Shown here: positions 23,724 to 37,028 of the stretch, in pieces | Layout: each line of letters starts with the position of its first letter | Position numbering within the stretch: the stretch's first letter is position 1 | NCBI GenBank assembly: GCA_019914995.1 | Contig: CM034129.1 | Location: 744,001-808,000 of the forward strand | Source of the DNA: Acanthochlamys bracteata | Taxonomy: Eukaryota > Streptophyta > Magnoliopsida > Pandanales > Velloziaceae | Direction: 5' to 3' | Length of the DNA stretch: 64,000 nucleotides | The notes under the pieces: generated by a model | The model's input: the letters and a program-made list of their open reading frames with translations, nothing else | Database searches by the model: none | Told to the model about the DNA's origin: nothing | Translations under genes and position numbers: made by a program

Positions 23724-26592
23724 TCAGGCAGCCTCGACAAGGACATATAGTGGTTTGTTTCCAAGCTTCTCCCGACCCTGCAAGCAGTGAGAATAAGATC
23801 AGCTATGTAGGATTACAGGCTACAATTGTCTACTGGAAGCTATGCACAGGCCTTGCTGCAATTCTGCCTAATACTAAAGACATTCCTTCAAGTCGATCAT
23901 TTTACCGAACAACTAGGTTAACAACACTCCATGTTAACAATAAATTAGAAGTTCTGTTTACTTGCTGTTCAGTTTCAGCACAAGTTATCTTTTCATACAT
24001 CAATCAAACAATCAAGTAGTCAAACAACACTGCTGAACCTGTGTAATGAACTAATTTGAGAGAGCCCGTAAAAATGTCACCAACCTATCTGATGTTTCTG
24101 CATCCTTTGTTTCAGACTATCAGAAACAGCGAGTGATTTGTTCTATACTGTTTGATTTTAAGGGGGGAAAAGGTATCTGGTTGATGATTAATCTTATAAA
24201 ATCAAAAGGTTTGGATCTATACTCAACTGGATGGAGTAAATTATATGGTTTCACACAAATGCTTCAAGATATACATTTGAATTCTGCCTACAGTTGGAGG
24301 AGAGAGAGAGAGAGAACGATTCCATAGGAAGGTTAGTGATAGCTTGCCTTTAATTCCGGTAATTCAATAATGCAAGCACATTCGATAACCTCCGCCCCAA
24401 CACGCTCTGCAAGATAATAGTAAAGAAGAAATCAAATTTAAAGTATAGGCAAACCACATTCCTAATGAACAGGCAAAGCAAGAGATTAAAAGAGGTAACA
24501 GGAGTTCTACTTCACATGCAAGGTAAAAGTTGCAACCGTATAGATTCAGATAATGGAAAATACCTAACAGCCTGATTGCAGCAGATAAGGTTCCCCCAGT
24601 TGCAATGAGATCATCAATGACAAGGGTTCTATCGCCTGGCTGGACAGCTCCCACATGCATTTCCATTATGTCTGTACCATATTCTAAAGTATACTCTTCA
24701 GATATAACTTCCCCTGGAAAGGGGAAAAAATCCAGTATTAGCAGGAGGCTGAGATGCTCAATTTATGAAGTGTTTTTTTTTTTCCAAAATAACGAACTAC
24801 TATAAAATTGCAATCCCTTTCCATTCAGAACCCTAGGAGGCTATCGGAATTATAAACAGCAAATGATTGCAAATGAATGAATACCTGGGAGCTTCTTAGG
24901 CTTCCTCATAGGGACAAATTTTGCCCCTATAGCCAAAGCAATAGGAGGTCCAAAGATGAAGCCCCTAGCTTCAATACCTGTGCATATTGTAAATGCATGT
25001 TGCAATCATTGATTAGATGATATAGATTGAAAGATGTGTTTACAAGCCTGAATATAATGATAGTTGTAAATAGATGGACTACCCCTCTTAAGTTTACAGC
25101 ATGTCAATGTCATGCTTACTGTTATTATGTCCACGGAAAAGATATGAAGTTAGAGCAAAGATAGACTTCGTTTTGATCTTTACCCTCATAGGTTCATAAC
25201 TTAAGGAAAACCTAAGAAGCTATGCCCTGTCTTTCAGATACAGATACAACAGACTTCTTTTTGAAGCTAAAAAGCCACATATGCATGGCAAACAATGACG
25301 TTGTCTACGCATGTAGCAATTCTGTATAGCAACAACACCAACGTAGTTGGCAGCAATTCTGAATCAAAACAGCAAACCTATGGTCTGGCTCTGAATCAAT
25401 TGGAACAAGAAACTAGTATGTGTTAGCTAAGAACTGTATGCTAGAACTCCTGAATCAAGTTAGTTCAAACTTCCAGTAAGAAGCAAGCTTGGATGAGTGC
25501 TTAACACTTGAGCTTTGCCAAGTAAATTATATCAGTTAATGCAACATTTTGGACCTTCAAAATCATATAAGGCTAACTGATAACATTATAAATAACAAGA
25601 ACTGTTTCATACCAGCAACAACGGCGATGTTCATGTCTCTGTACCTCTCCACCAACAAGTCTATGGTGTCTCTGAATGCCTTATGGTCCAGCAGCAGCGT
25701 CGTGATATCCTGGAACATGATTCCTGTGCCAAAAACAATAAGAAAAATTTATTTGAGCATTCAACTAAACAACACGAAAACTTAAAATGACCCCATCATC
25801 GAACGGAAGCCAAGTGAACACCAACAAGATACTAACGGCAATGGCATTTTAAATTCAGTTGGAAAATAGTAACAACCACAGGTCACGAATGTTTCATCTC
25901 AAAGAGTTCCAGTACCGCAAAATCAGTCATGATTTTTATAGAAAACAAATGGCTAAGAACCACCTAGAAGAACGTGACCGGACACCGGAGTGGTTGCAGG
26001 GGATAAGAAAGCCATGTTAACCATGGCGAACAACATTGAAACAAACAAAAACCAAAATCTGTGCATATATCTCAGTGGAGGAACAGATTTCAAACGTCTA
26101 ATTACAATGATGACCCTCATCTGTGTAGAAATCTGAAATCAGCAACATCTCCAAATGTAACATTTCACTATGCCGATCAAGTGACCAGAAAAAAGAAAAA
26201 ATACTGAAATCTCACTAGATCACAAGTGACTTGTATTTAAATCGACTGATTACAAAACTGATCGGGGTTAAAACTACCTGTGGATCTAATCGAAGTCGTT
26301 CAAACGCAGATTCTTAAACCGAATGAAATCTAGAATGAGATTTACCAGGCTTCGGGAAGTTGGGGATCACGCGAATAGACGACGCGATCCTCGTGAGACG
26401 TGGATCTCGTTCTTCGACAGCAGAACCGGCTCTAGTCATGGAATCAGCAGCGATAATCGGTAGCATTCGACGGCGGAGAACAAGCTGTGGACTGAAGAAA
26501 GAGACAGAAGAGAACCTGTTGATAGAGAGGTCTGGAGAAACCTTAGAAGACAACAATGGCGACGGAGAGAGAAGAGCGAAGCAGTGAAGCAT
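23724..26592 (-). CDS. APT1: Adenine phosphoribosyltransferase
   Basis: Converts adenine and PRPP to AMP (purine salvage); plant APT1-type enzymes also convert cytokinin bases to nucleotides. Exons on the minus strand: 26592-26346, 25723-25613, 24977-24885, 24713-24564, 24406-24348 and 23777-23724, giving 237 residues. The catalytic core holds VVAGIEARGF and the PRPP loop [13 protein letters not shown] (about residues 182-194). The N-terminus from the first ATG (26592) is rich in Ser/Leu/Arg with few acids, like an organelle transit peptide. In-frame ATGs at 26466 and 26439 (residues 43 and 52) would give a cytosolic form, as known for Arabidopsis APT1. The last intron begins GCAAGC (AAG|GCAAGC) and ends GCAG, a GC-AG intron. 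The C-terminus [14 protein letters not shown] is family-like. Confidence 0.93.
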
Positions 26593-28305
26593 CCGAATAT
26601 TAATAGCTCCGCCGCCCAAGCAGCAGCAGCATCACCTCCTCGGGTGAGAGAGAGAGAGTTTGGGGAGAGTGAAAAAGGGTCCCACAATGAGACTGATTTA
26701 ATTTTTGTTTTCTCATTGGCTGCTAGCCGGTTTTAACGATTCAACCTATGGGTCCAGTTACACCGGCCTGGTCCCAGGACCGCTGAAGATAATGGTTTTG
26801 TGACTTTTGTCAAAAGTAAGATTTAGTTTTCTAGGAAAGTAAATGAAAATATCGTAATTATTTTGAAATTATAATGCAAAAGAATGAACTCTTTTTTTTT
26901 TGTCGTTTGATTTTGGTAACATTTACTTGATATTTGGAAGTATTTGTTAATTTATATAATTTTAATAAACTTTTTTATAATTTTTTATAATTTTTATAAT
27001 TTAAAAATATAAAAATATTTCATTGATTTTTATTTACTTAATTTTTATTATTATTTTAAATAAAAAAAATTGAGCTATCTGAAAAATTAAATAGTTTTAT
27101 TTTCAAAGAAATTCTTTTATAAACACTCTTAACTATCTTTTAGCATTAGACTTGAAGTGTTTATTACTATAAATAATTATTTCATATTTTATAATAAATT
27201 TTATAGTAATTTACATATTTTTAAAATTAAAATTTATAAAATTATATATTATAAAATTTTTGTGTATAGAAATTTTATTTTGTTAAGTAAACAATAGATC
27301 TATTTTTTCAAATATTTTCTAAATTTATTTTAAAAAATTTTCATAAGTAAACCTAAATGTACACTTAGCTTGTTGTAACTCATTATAGTAATTAATTCAA
27401 ATAGTTAACTCTTTATGTTTTAATTATTTATCTAGTACAGTACTGAATTTGAATTATAATTTTGCCACGTACGTTTTATTGGTCTAGAATCTACATATTG
27501 AACTTAATATATGAAAAAATATGCTCATATATACACTAATTAATATTCATAAAATAACATAATACATGTACCATACTAGAAGTGTTTACTGATCGAAAAA
27601 CTGACACACATATTACTAATTATATTTGCTCATAAAATTATATATTATGTATGCATATATTAATTGAATTGAATGAATGGTCCAAATTTTTTATGATAAT
27701 TTAATAAAATTATCAAGGTGTTCCAAAATATAATACACAAAAAGTATATTAATTTAAAAACAAATATGAGAAGAAGGATAGTTTAGAATGGTTTAAAATA
27801 AATATTCTTAAAAAAGAATTTGTTATAATTTTTTTTATTTTTTTAATTTAAATAAACTATATATAAAAAGGTTGCTAATATATATTTATGTATTTTTTAA
27901 ATTTTAAATAATTTATAAATATTATAGTAGTTTTCTTTAAATATTATAGAGAACTTTTGAATACAACTATGATCATAGACATTTAAATGCAATATTTATA
28001 ACACTTAAGAGTTGCTCACATTCTTACTATCTCCATTGATAAGATATGGGTTATATGAAGCGCCTAATTTGAGTAAATAATTTTGAGTCCCTATTTTCTA
28101 CAGTAGAATAATAAAAGAAGCATTAAAAAAATTTTAAAAATTGATATTTGCTTAATATTTTTGTCTGGGTGAAATAATTATAGCTATTCATATTACCTAT
28201 TATATTTTATTTAGAAAAGTGTTAGTTATATTTGAGGCCGATAGAAAGCAAGAAGAAAATATATGTATTTTTTACAAATATGTATTGTTTAGCAAAGAAG
28301 CAGGG

Positions 28306-28532
28306 GATGTTTGGCACAGTTTACCGTATTTATCAATTTTTCTCAATTTTATAAATATATAAAAAATTTATTTAAAAATTTAGAAAGTGTAAAAAAATTC
28401 TACGAAGTGAGTTCTTTTTATTGCATATTTTTATTATTTTTTAAAAGTAAAAAAATAGAGCTCATTTTTTTAAAAAAATAAAAATATTTTTTATTTTAGA
28501 AAAATTTTATTTCATAAACAATCCCAAACGCC
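28306..28532. mobile_element. AT-rich MITE copy
   Basis: GGGGATGTTTGG at the left faces ATCCCAAACGCC at the right. The core is nearly identical to the copy at 19737, including TTTAGAAAGTGTAAAAAAAT and the following TTCTACGAAGT. It is non-coding. Confidence 0.6.
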
Positions 28533-29286
28533 TCATCGGTTTGCGTTTTTTTGTCTTAAAAATAAATTTTTAGAAGTGAATTATTAAAAATAATATTATT
28601 AAAAATGATATATTTGTTTATTAAAAAATAAATTAAAATTAATTTTTTGTGTTAATTTTTTAATAAAAAATGAATTAAAATAATTTTTTAATAAAATTGG
28701 AGTAATTTTTGTGTAAAAAAATGCATCTAAATATACGTTTGGCAGCGTGTACGGAAGTGCTCTACTTTAAATAAATATCTCATGTTTCTAAGAATTAAAA
28801 ATTTAAAATTATAGATATATTTAATAGTATATATATATATATATTACTATCTAAACTAAAAAATTAAAATTGTTTTAAAAATTTTCAAAATAAATTATAT
28901 ATATATTTTATGCAACCCAAAATCCCTATAAGTCAACTCAAAAAGCGTTTAACCGTTAATAACATGTTTTAGTTATAAAACAAATTTTATTTTTCAGATT
29001 TTGAAGAATATTTTATATATTTTAATTATTATTTCGAATTTTACTCATTTTACACAATATTATATTTTTATAAATAATTTAATTTAAAGTTTTATTTATG
29101 TATTTTAAGTATTATTTTAAACTCTATATCTATTTTATTTTATTTTCATTAAATTTTACTTATACTTCTAGCAAAATTACTTGACGCTCTAATAGTAACT
29201 TTAAGCTTACTGTTTTTTTATTTTATCAAAAGTAATCAACTTCTTATATTTTCATATTTTTAATGCAACATGAGTAGGAGCTAGGA

Positions 29287-29515
29287 GAGCGTTTGGGAAA
29301 CGCTATTTCTGTTTTCTTTTATTTACATTTTTAAATATATTTTTATAAATATTTATAAAATTTATTTAAAATTTAAAAAAATATATAAATTGTATGTAGT
29401 AAAATTTTTTTATTATATATTTTTAATATTTTTTAGAAATTAAAAATATAAAATTTATTTAAATATAAAATTTTTTTATTTAAAAAAAATTTTATTTTAT
29501 AAATACTTTCAAACG
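29287..29515. mobile_element. AT-rich MITE copy
   Basis: The left end GAGCGTTTGGGAAACGC continues TATTTCTGTTTT, and the right end is CTTTCAAACG. The copy at 35185 has the same CGCTATTTCTGTTTT segment after its left end, so these two form a subfamily. It is non-coding and lies about 370 nt upstream of the ZFPL1-like gene. Confidence 0.55.
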
Positions 29516-29883
29516 AATATTAGCTAGAGTCTGACGAGTTTGGACTCTAAAATTGGATTGGACCCTCTGTTCGGTCCCAAATCACTCGTATAGCCAAATT
29601 AGTTAACTTATCAAAAAAAAAAGGAAACATTTAATTATTTTAATTGCATTAATCTCTTTAAGCGGTTAATTAATTAAATTTCCTTCACCGGTTTACTTGT
29701 GTTTGGTGTCATTATACATTTATACATCCCCCCTCTTCGTTTTTTTGTAATATTTAAGCTGCTCTACCCCCGAGATCTGCTCGATCCCATCGTTACCTTC
29801 ACGCAAAATTCTGGCAATTTTTGTTTTCTTCTTTTCATTCACTTGATCTCATCATCTTCGGTGCTTCGTATAAACATCTAGCA

Positions 29884-32800
29884 ATGGTCGTCTGCAAATG
29901 CCGCAAGGTAACTGCTGCTCTTCTTGTCTCACGCACTAATGGATTTTCTTTTTAGGATTTTCTCGATCCAGAATGATAGGTGTTGGTCGATAGATTTTAT
30001 TTGTGTTTTTATAATTGGTCGTGTTAGATTTTTTTCCTGTGTTTTATAATTCTATGCGGATCTGAGTTGATCTAGGATGGATAAGTTCATAGAACTAGCT
30101 GAATTTTGGTGAATTATTGTTGAATCTATATTTTTTTGATTGTTGAATAAGTTCTGTTAATAAGGATAAGTATATGGGTTTTAAATTGCAATAAAATTGT
30201 TCAATTGCAAGTTTTAGTTCATTAGATTTTTTGAATCAGGGCCAAGGTTTTATAGGTTTTGTATTCCCCATTATATGTTTTTCATGATTCTTCTTTTTTT
30301 GCTAATGGAGTTTGATTTGGTGTGGATTTTTAGTTTTATTTGTGCTGACGGTTTAGGCTAATATGTTGAATGTGGCTTTGGATTAACAGGCAACAAGGCT
30401 TTACTGCTTTGTACATAAAGTTCCAGTTTGTGGGGAATGTATCTGCTTCCCAGAGCACCAAATCTGTGTTGTAAGTATCAGAAGCATTTTTTGAGGTACT
30501 TTACACGAGAAATGTGATACTGCATTTAAGAATATCAGTGTCGAATTCTATATAGCATGCATAATAAAGTTTATGGTAGTATCACTATTATAGCCTACAC
30601 AAAAACACTTACATGATGTGAGTATGTTGAACTGCAAAAGGAAGCTTTTATGTTGCTAGTTTCTGTCATTATATGTAATGTGGACGATTGGACTTTCTTT
30701 CACTTACTGAAGTAGCTCAATCTCTTAAGATATGTAATAGATTTTTACTATTTTCTACTATTTGGTAAGTTTGGCTTCTCTGCACTCTTACTGCAGGATG
30801 TTGTTAGAAATAAAATATAAAACTGATACCATAGTGGTTTTTGTCTGTTGACAAGATGAAATTGTTATTGAAACTAGCATTTCTGTTATAGTATGAGTAG
30901 AACACATCTGAGGTGTTAATGCCCCATCACTAGCAAGTGCCTATTCTCTTACATGGAATGTTTTATGGTCTATTGGTCTTCCTTGAAAACATTCTTTAAC
31001 ACTTGTTTTTTCATCCTTATATACAAAAATGACTTATTTTAATAGATTTCATATGTGACTTTATAGCCATCTTATATACAAGATTTGAATGAGTATCATA
31101 TGAAAGCTTATATGGACCGTAGCACTGAAAGATAAAAAGCTAGTATTAGCTGTTATAGTTTGATATGTGACATGCCCGCCCATATTCTTTTGTGAATTTA
31201 ATTTTGGTTGTGCTTTTACTGTAGGTCAAAAAATACTCTGATTGGGTGGTCGATGGAGAGTATGATTGGCCTACTACATGTGCTGTTTGCCATGTTGCTT
31301 TTGAAGCTGGAAGCAATTCCCAGACAACTCGCTTGGGATGCTTGCGTATGTTGCATTGCAAAGATTCAGTATCTTGTTATATTCAAACAATTTGAATGTG
31401 ACAATTGGTTTGGTTTTCTGCACTCCAGATCTCATGCATACAGATTGCCTGGTGTCACATATCAAAAGTTTTCCTCCACAAACTGCTCCTGCAGGATATG
31501 TCTGTCCTGAATGTTCTTCACCTGTAAGACGTCAGAAGCTTTGCTATACAGAATCTCCTTTCATCTGCCATTTGATTTTGCTTTAAACTGGCTTTGATAC
31601 AAGTCATACATTTTTTATTACAAAGTGAGAAATTATAACGAGAATTGTGTCGTCTTTCACACTTAAGTTGGTCAGTTCATGTTCTGCCACATCCACTCTT
31701 TCAATTAACAAATTCTTCATTGGAAGCGAAGTGTTCTATTCAGGAGAGAAGATGATGCACCTTAAAAGTAGCAGAAAGTGGTATCTCTTCGTTTAGTCAA
31801 TCTCAAAGAAGAAGCTTATTTTTGTTGATCTGGCTCTTGTTAATTTGTTTAATGCAGTTTCTTGCATAGGTTATCTGCCTACGGACTTGGGCAGGATTTT
31901 TCTTCCTTTTTTTTTTTCCTCCAATTTCGATCTGTTGTCAGTGTTGCTACATCTTAGATCAAAATATCCTGTGGGAGAAATATATGATATTAATTCCAAT
32001 AGTAGTTATTCTGACTTGCATTGCTTTTATCACACTAGTGATGATGTTTAGTACCTGGAATGTTCTGTAATGCAAATTGTATGCTATTTTCTGCAGATTT
32101 GGCCCCCTAAAAGCATCAAGGACACTGGATCTAGGCTTCACTTGAAATTAAAAGAAGCTATTGTCCTGGTTAGCAATATATTTAAATTCTTCTCATATTA
32201 CGACCATTAAAAGTTTACTTTCTAATGATTGCTTGTAGCTCTTCTTGCTTTTTTCTAAACAATCACCGGCCTGCTTGTTTAACTCAGTCTTCCCCTGTTT
32301 GTTTGCTCTCAACCTGGGCCTTATCATATGCTGTATACGTGCAGAAGCCTTTTCCTCATTCTACTAGATGTTTAATTTTGTTGTGTTACCATACTGACCT
32401 CGATGGACTTTTAACAAGCTGCTGATTTCATCTACAGCCTAACTGAAAGCCATCTTGAGAATATTTGAAGCGCAACGCTGCAAATTGTGTCACAATGATA
32501 ATTTCTCATGTTTGGGCAAAAAGCAGTCTAAAGCACTAGCAGTCTGTAATGGCAATGTAGATTATGGTGTTACAAGCTGCACCCCTAGTAACTGCTAACA
32601 TCGGAAAAGAATCTTTTAGTGATTGATTGGCTAAGTCTACCTTGTTATAATAGAAAATAGCAACATATACCTTGCGCATTGAGATATTCAATTTTTTGGT
32701 TGCAAATTGGCTAACAACATATTCAACTAGCTTTTGTGGTTGCATTCACAGTTAATGAGTAGAACCAAGTTGAACCCCCATCACGAAGTTTTAAATGTTT

Positions 32801-34452
32801 GTCATATTTTTAGGAAGGATTATATCTCGTGATACTTCCTAATATATAATATGAATGATAATTTCAAAGATCTCATATTTCAAGAGGAGAGGAGTGCAAT
32901 TGAACTGGCACTTTGTTTCTGTTTCAGTTTCTTGGACACTGAAAGATGTCAGATGAATTTGAAGTTTGTATTTTCAAAGCTCTTATCGAAGTAAAGCCCA
33001 TGACATTGTGATCAATCTTTAATCATCCAAATCTTTGAGAGCTTCATTGCTTTAGAAGTATTTGCAGTTTTGGTGTTTATATTAATTTGTGGTCCTTATT
33101 GTAGAATGGCTAATATGTGGCTCTTCTTGTAGAGTGGCTTAGAAAAAAATGTAATTGGAAACCACCTTGTTTCACTATATGCGGCAGAATCCCAAGCTGT
33201 TTCTCCTCCATTTGCGTCAGATCCACTTGTCTGCCTATCTACCACCGGAGATGGAGAGAAGAATTCCACAATTTCTCTGAAGGATCCAACTCTAGCGGCT
33301 TCTTCGTTTGGGAATAATGGAAGTTTCTCTACTCATTTAATCTCGTCAACTCTTGGCATTAGTACATCCAAGATTGCAGATTCCGAGATTGTTGAAATAG
33401 ACGGTCCCGGCGCAACAAAAAACCAGTTTACTTCAGATCAAGATCCCAGTTTTATGAAAAGCATGAGTCCCAAGGGGGTAAGCTTCACCCTTTGACACCT
33501 ATCCACATTTTGGTTACCATGTATTAGTTATAGAATGGATGTACAAGAGCTATCATATGTTTGCTTATAAGTGCATTCAATTTTTTATATTGTATATTGT
33601 GATTTCTTTCATGCAGCCAGGCGCAACTACGAGAAAGGGTGCTTATAATGTTGATAGGCAGTACTCAGAAATTTCATACTATGCTGATGATGAAGATGGC
33701 AATCATAGGAAGTACAGTAGAAGAGGTAAGCTTCTAGCACGTCGCTCTATCCTGTTTTGGTTAGATGACTCTTGTCAACCAATGCTATGTCTGTAAGGAT
33801 TTTTAGGGTAAGTAGTATCACTTCTGCACAGCTTTGCCCTGAGGATATGAAGCTTGCATGGACTGTTGCGCATGTTGCATGTCACTCTGCACAAGTTGTT
33901 ATGACAAACAATTGCTTTGCTCATAGCCTCGTACTGCCTTTTCTCTTTACCAAGCTCCTAGCTAAATTTTTTCTAGTTGTTTATAAGATTTTTAAAACTG
34001 TAGGTCCTCTCTGCCACAAGTTTCTGAGGCTGCTATTACCATTTTGGTCGAGTAAGTTACCCGCATTACAAGTGACTGCTCCGACTCACAAAGAGGGTGT
34101 TGTTACAGACGATGTCCCAGAAGGACGTGTACGGCATCAACGATCATCTAGGATGGACCCAAGGAAACTCTTGTTGATTATAGCTATTATGTAAGTTTCT
34201 TATTCCTTTTCTTATCACATTCTGATTTATGCTGCACAACCTTATGAGATTGCCTTTAGAAATTACATGAAGCCTTTCTAGTTTACTTTCCTGATTTATA
34301 TGAAGCACAGATTGTGATGATGAAATGAAGTGGGGTTTTACCAAGTCTAAAGTCATTCTTGCAGGGCATGTATGGCTACAATGGGTATATTGTATTACCG
34401 GTTGGCACAGCGAAGCCTTGGTCAAAATATGCCAGAAGATGAGCCTCAATGA
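29884..34452 (+). CDS. ZFPL1-like RING-type zinc finger membrane protein
   Basis: Homologue of zinc finger protein-like 1, a cis-Golgi membrane protein that in animals binds GM130 and helps Golgi assembly. Exons: 29884-29907, 30390-30470, 31225-31345, 31429-31523, 32097-32168, 33133-33477, 33617-33725, 34004-34190 and 34365-34452 (373 residues). A Cys/His-rich B-box-like segment (residues 4-34) is followed by a RING-H2-like set C54, C57, C74, H76, H79, C82, C101, C104, and then PIWPPKSIKD. This order, including the phrase TAPAGYxCPxC, is typical of ZFPL1. The middle is Ser/Thr-rich and probably disordered. One C-terminal transmembrane helix spans about 338-355, with a short tail ending EDEPQ. 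The first exon is only 24 nt. The exon at 33133 was placed by phase and could start a few bases away. Confidence 0.87.
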
Positions 34453-35184
34453 GTTGTGAAGTTGAAGCTCATATAATCCAATCCTTGCAGTCTATTGTGA
34501 CCTTAAAGTTTCCTGACCATGCTATCTTGGAAGCGTCTTCTGGACATCAATCGGACTTATACTTTCTATGAATTGGTCAGACTGCATCTTAGAAGAGCAA
34601 CTTTCCTGCGACGCATTATGGCGTGTTTATGGATCCTGCTTCTTTCCGATCCTTTTGTACATAAGCTTTCTTTTCCAACTAATTTGAGCTGGAACGCTTT
34701 GACAACAACGAAATTTACATTTTTATGTGTACTTCACTCCTACTAAAAAGTTTCGAGCTCATGCGATATTACAGATTTCTTGTAGAGTTTTTTTAACCTT
34801 GCTCGATCCTTTTTAAATAAATATCTGAATGCCACTATCCGTACATACTCCTATTCATTCCATGTGATGAATCCTGTGTTGATCATTATGAAATCCTGTA
34901 GGTGTTACATTTGATTGTATCATTATGTACTGATGATGTGTGTAACACTTACGGATGATGCAATGTCTGTAGTAGATTGGCAGCACCGTTGTTGGCAAAG
35001 ATATGATAGGTTTTTATTCTTAGCCCTATTATGACTTGGAAATTGTCCAGAAATTCTTTCTTGATATAGTTTGATTCTATTGCAGTACTATTTGCTAATT
35101 AATTGGTAACATACTTGGTCTTACATTATTCTTTAGAAATCTTTTATACAGTTGACTTTATATATATTTGATTCTCGTTTGGGA

Positions 35185-35411
35185 GAGCGTATTTAAACGC
35201 TATTTCTGTTTTTTTATTTTATATTTTTAAATATATTTTTTATAAGTATTTATAAAATTTATTTAAAATTTAAAAAAATGTAAAAAAATTTTACGTAATG
35301 AAATTTTTTTATTACATATTTTTATTATTTTTTAAAAAATTAAAAAAATAAAATTTATTTTTTAAAAAAAACAAAATTATTTTCTATTTTATAAGCACTT
35401 TCAAACGTCTC
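35185..35411. mobile_element. AT-rich MITE copy
   Basis: The left end GAGCGTATTTAAACGC is followed by the TATTTCTGTTTT segment shared with the copy at 29287. The right end CTTTCAAACGTCTC is roughly its inverse. The core has the family A/T block order. It is non-coding. Confidence 0.55.
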
Positions 35412-36827
35412 TTTATTATTCATTTCAGATTAAGAAAAATTGGGATTAAAGATTCATGTATCGTTAACGAATGTCAACGGTTTCTTTGATTGATTCTTCA
35501 AAGTAGATAATGTTAATCAACTAAGCAATTCCCTAGTTGCATTTATTCATTCATGCACTTTTCTCTTCTAAGTCTGTATATAGTTTTTTTCTCTCTGTTT
35601 TGAATACCTTCTTCAAACAACAGTATTGATTTTTGTTTTACCTGATATGCATGTGATCAATTGAAGTTTGTCTAGATTATCTTCAAGGGCAATTTAGTCA
35701 TTCTCAAATCAGAATTTTTCTGCATTATCATAAACTGCAACAGCTACCTATGTAATTAGTGGATGTTTAGAAGTACCTGTTAGTTTCATTTCATTCCAAC
35801 TTTTTATATTATATTTTATAATATTCTTTTAAAATTTTAAAAATTCAGACACATTATTATTATTTATTATTTAAAATAAAATAATAAAGTTTATTTTTTT
35901 GATTTTTTAATAATATTTTTAATTTTAATAAATTAATTTATAAGTAATTTCAAACATTCCAAACATATACGAGCAAAAGTGGTCGCGCACTGCTGCAACT
36001 ATGATTTTTCAAATATTAGGTGATGATTTTATAATTAACATCCAGTAGAAATTTGTGTTTTCGTCATAAAATTGAATTCTATGATGGATTGATTTTGGGC
36101 CTTAATAATTATTAACAAAAGCTAATGGATTGCATTTGCCAATTTAGTATTAGTTGGAGCTCTCTTACAAAACCGTAGAACCTTCATATTCCTGATAGTG
36201 ATCCTCTGATCGAAAATTCCAAAATCGCAATTGATCCTGCAAGTTCAAGGATTGTTTCTGAAAACGTTAGTGGACCTATTACGGAAATGTGATATAAGTG
36301 GACTGATATTACAAATATATTTCGCAAACTCGGAGCAGTTATTTGTGTATTCGCTTTTTGTATATTACATATTACGATACGGTACAGCATAGGCAAATGA
36401 TAGGAAATAAACTTGTTCCTCTTAACAAAAGAGAAAAGAAAAAGATATTTTTATTTTTGTTTTAAATTAGTGAGTTCTGTTTATGGCCTGAAAACAAGTT
36501 CCAACTTGATGCAAGTAACTATTTGGAGTTCATGAACTTTTTTTATATAAAGTTAAATTCTGAAAACGTGTGGACTTATTTCGAAGTTATATACTATGAA
36601 TTATAGAATGTAATTTACAAGTATTTAGAAGATGTTAGAGTGTTTAAATAATTTTTTAGAATATAATTTATTTTAAAATTTTCATAAAACAGATTTTTTT
36701 ATTGAAAAATAAATTATACATTAAAAAATCACACAACTTATAATATATTTTTTGTAAAATTAAAAAATATTTTAAATATATATATAATTTTTGAAAATTA
36801 TAAAAGAAATTTCTCTGCAAAAGATGA

Positions 36828-37028
36828 GAGCATTTAGAAATGCTTTTAAAATAAAATTTTTTAAATGAAATTATTTTATTTTTTTGAAAAATAATAAAAA
36901 TATTTAATAAAAAGCTAATTATATTAAATCTTTTTTCTTTCTAAATTTTTTAATAAATTTTTAAAATATTTATAAAATTATTTTAAAAATTAAAAAGTTT
37001 TTTTGAAAAGAATATTAATGTCAAACGC
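36828..37028. mobile_element. AT-rich MITE copy
   Basis: GAGCATTTAGAAATGCTTTT at the left and GTCAAACGC at the right bound an AT-only core, in the orientation of the 355 copy. It is non-coding. Confidence 0.45.

Larger units (their letters stand above)
26593..29883. other. Intergenic region between divergent APT and ZFPL1-like genes
   Basis: The two genes are head to head, so promoters lie at each end: the GC-richer 150 nt next to 26592, and about 29600-29883 with a pyrimidine-rich leader before the ZFPL1-like ATG. The middle is very AT-rich and holds MITE copies at 28306 and 29287, a degenerate one near 26930-27128, and an AT dinucleotide run near 28828-28843. No gene is seen. Confidence 0.6.
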
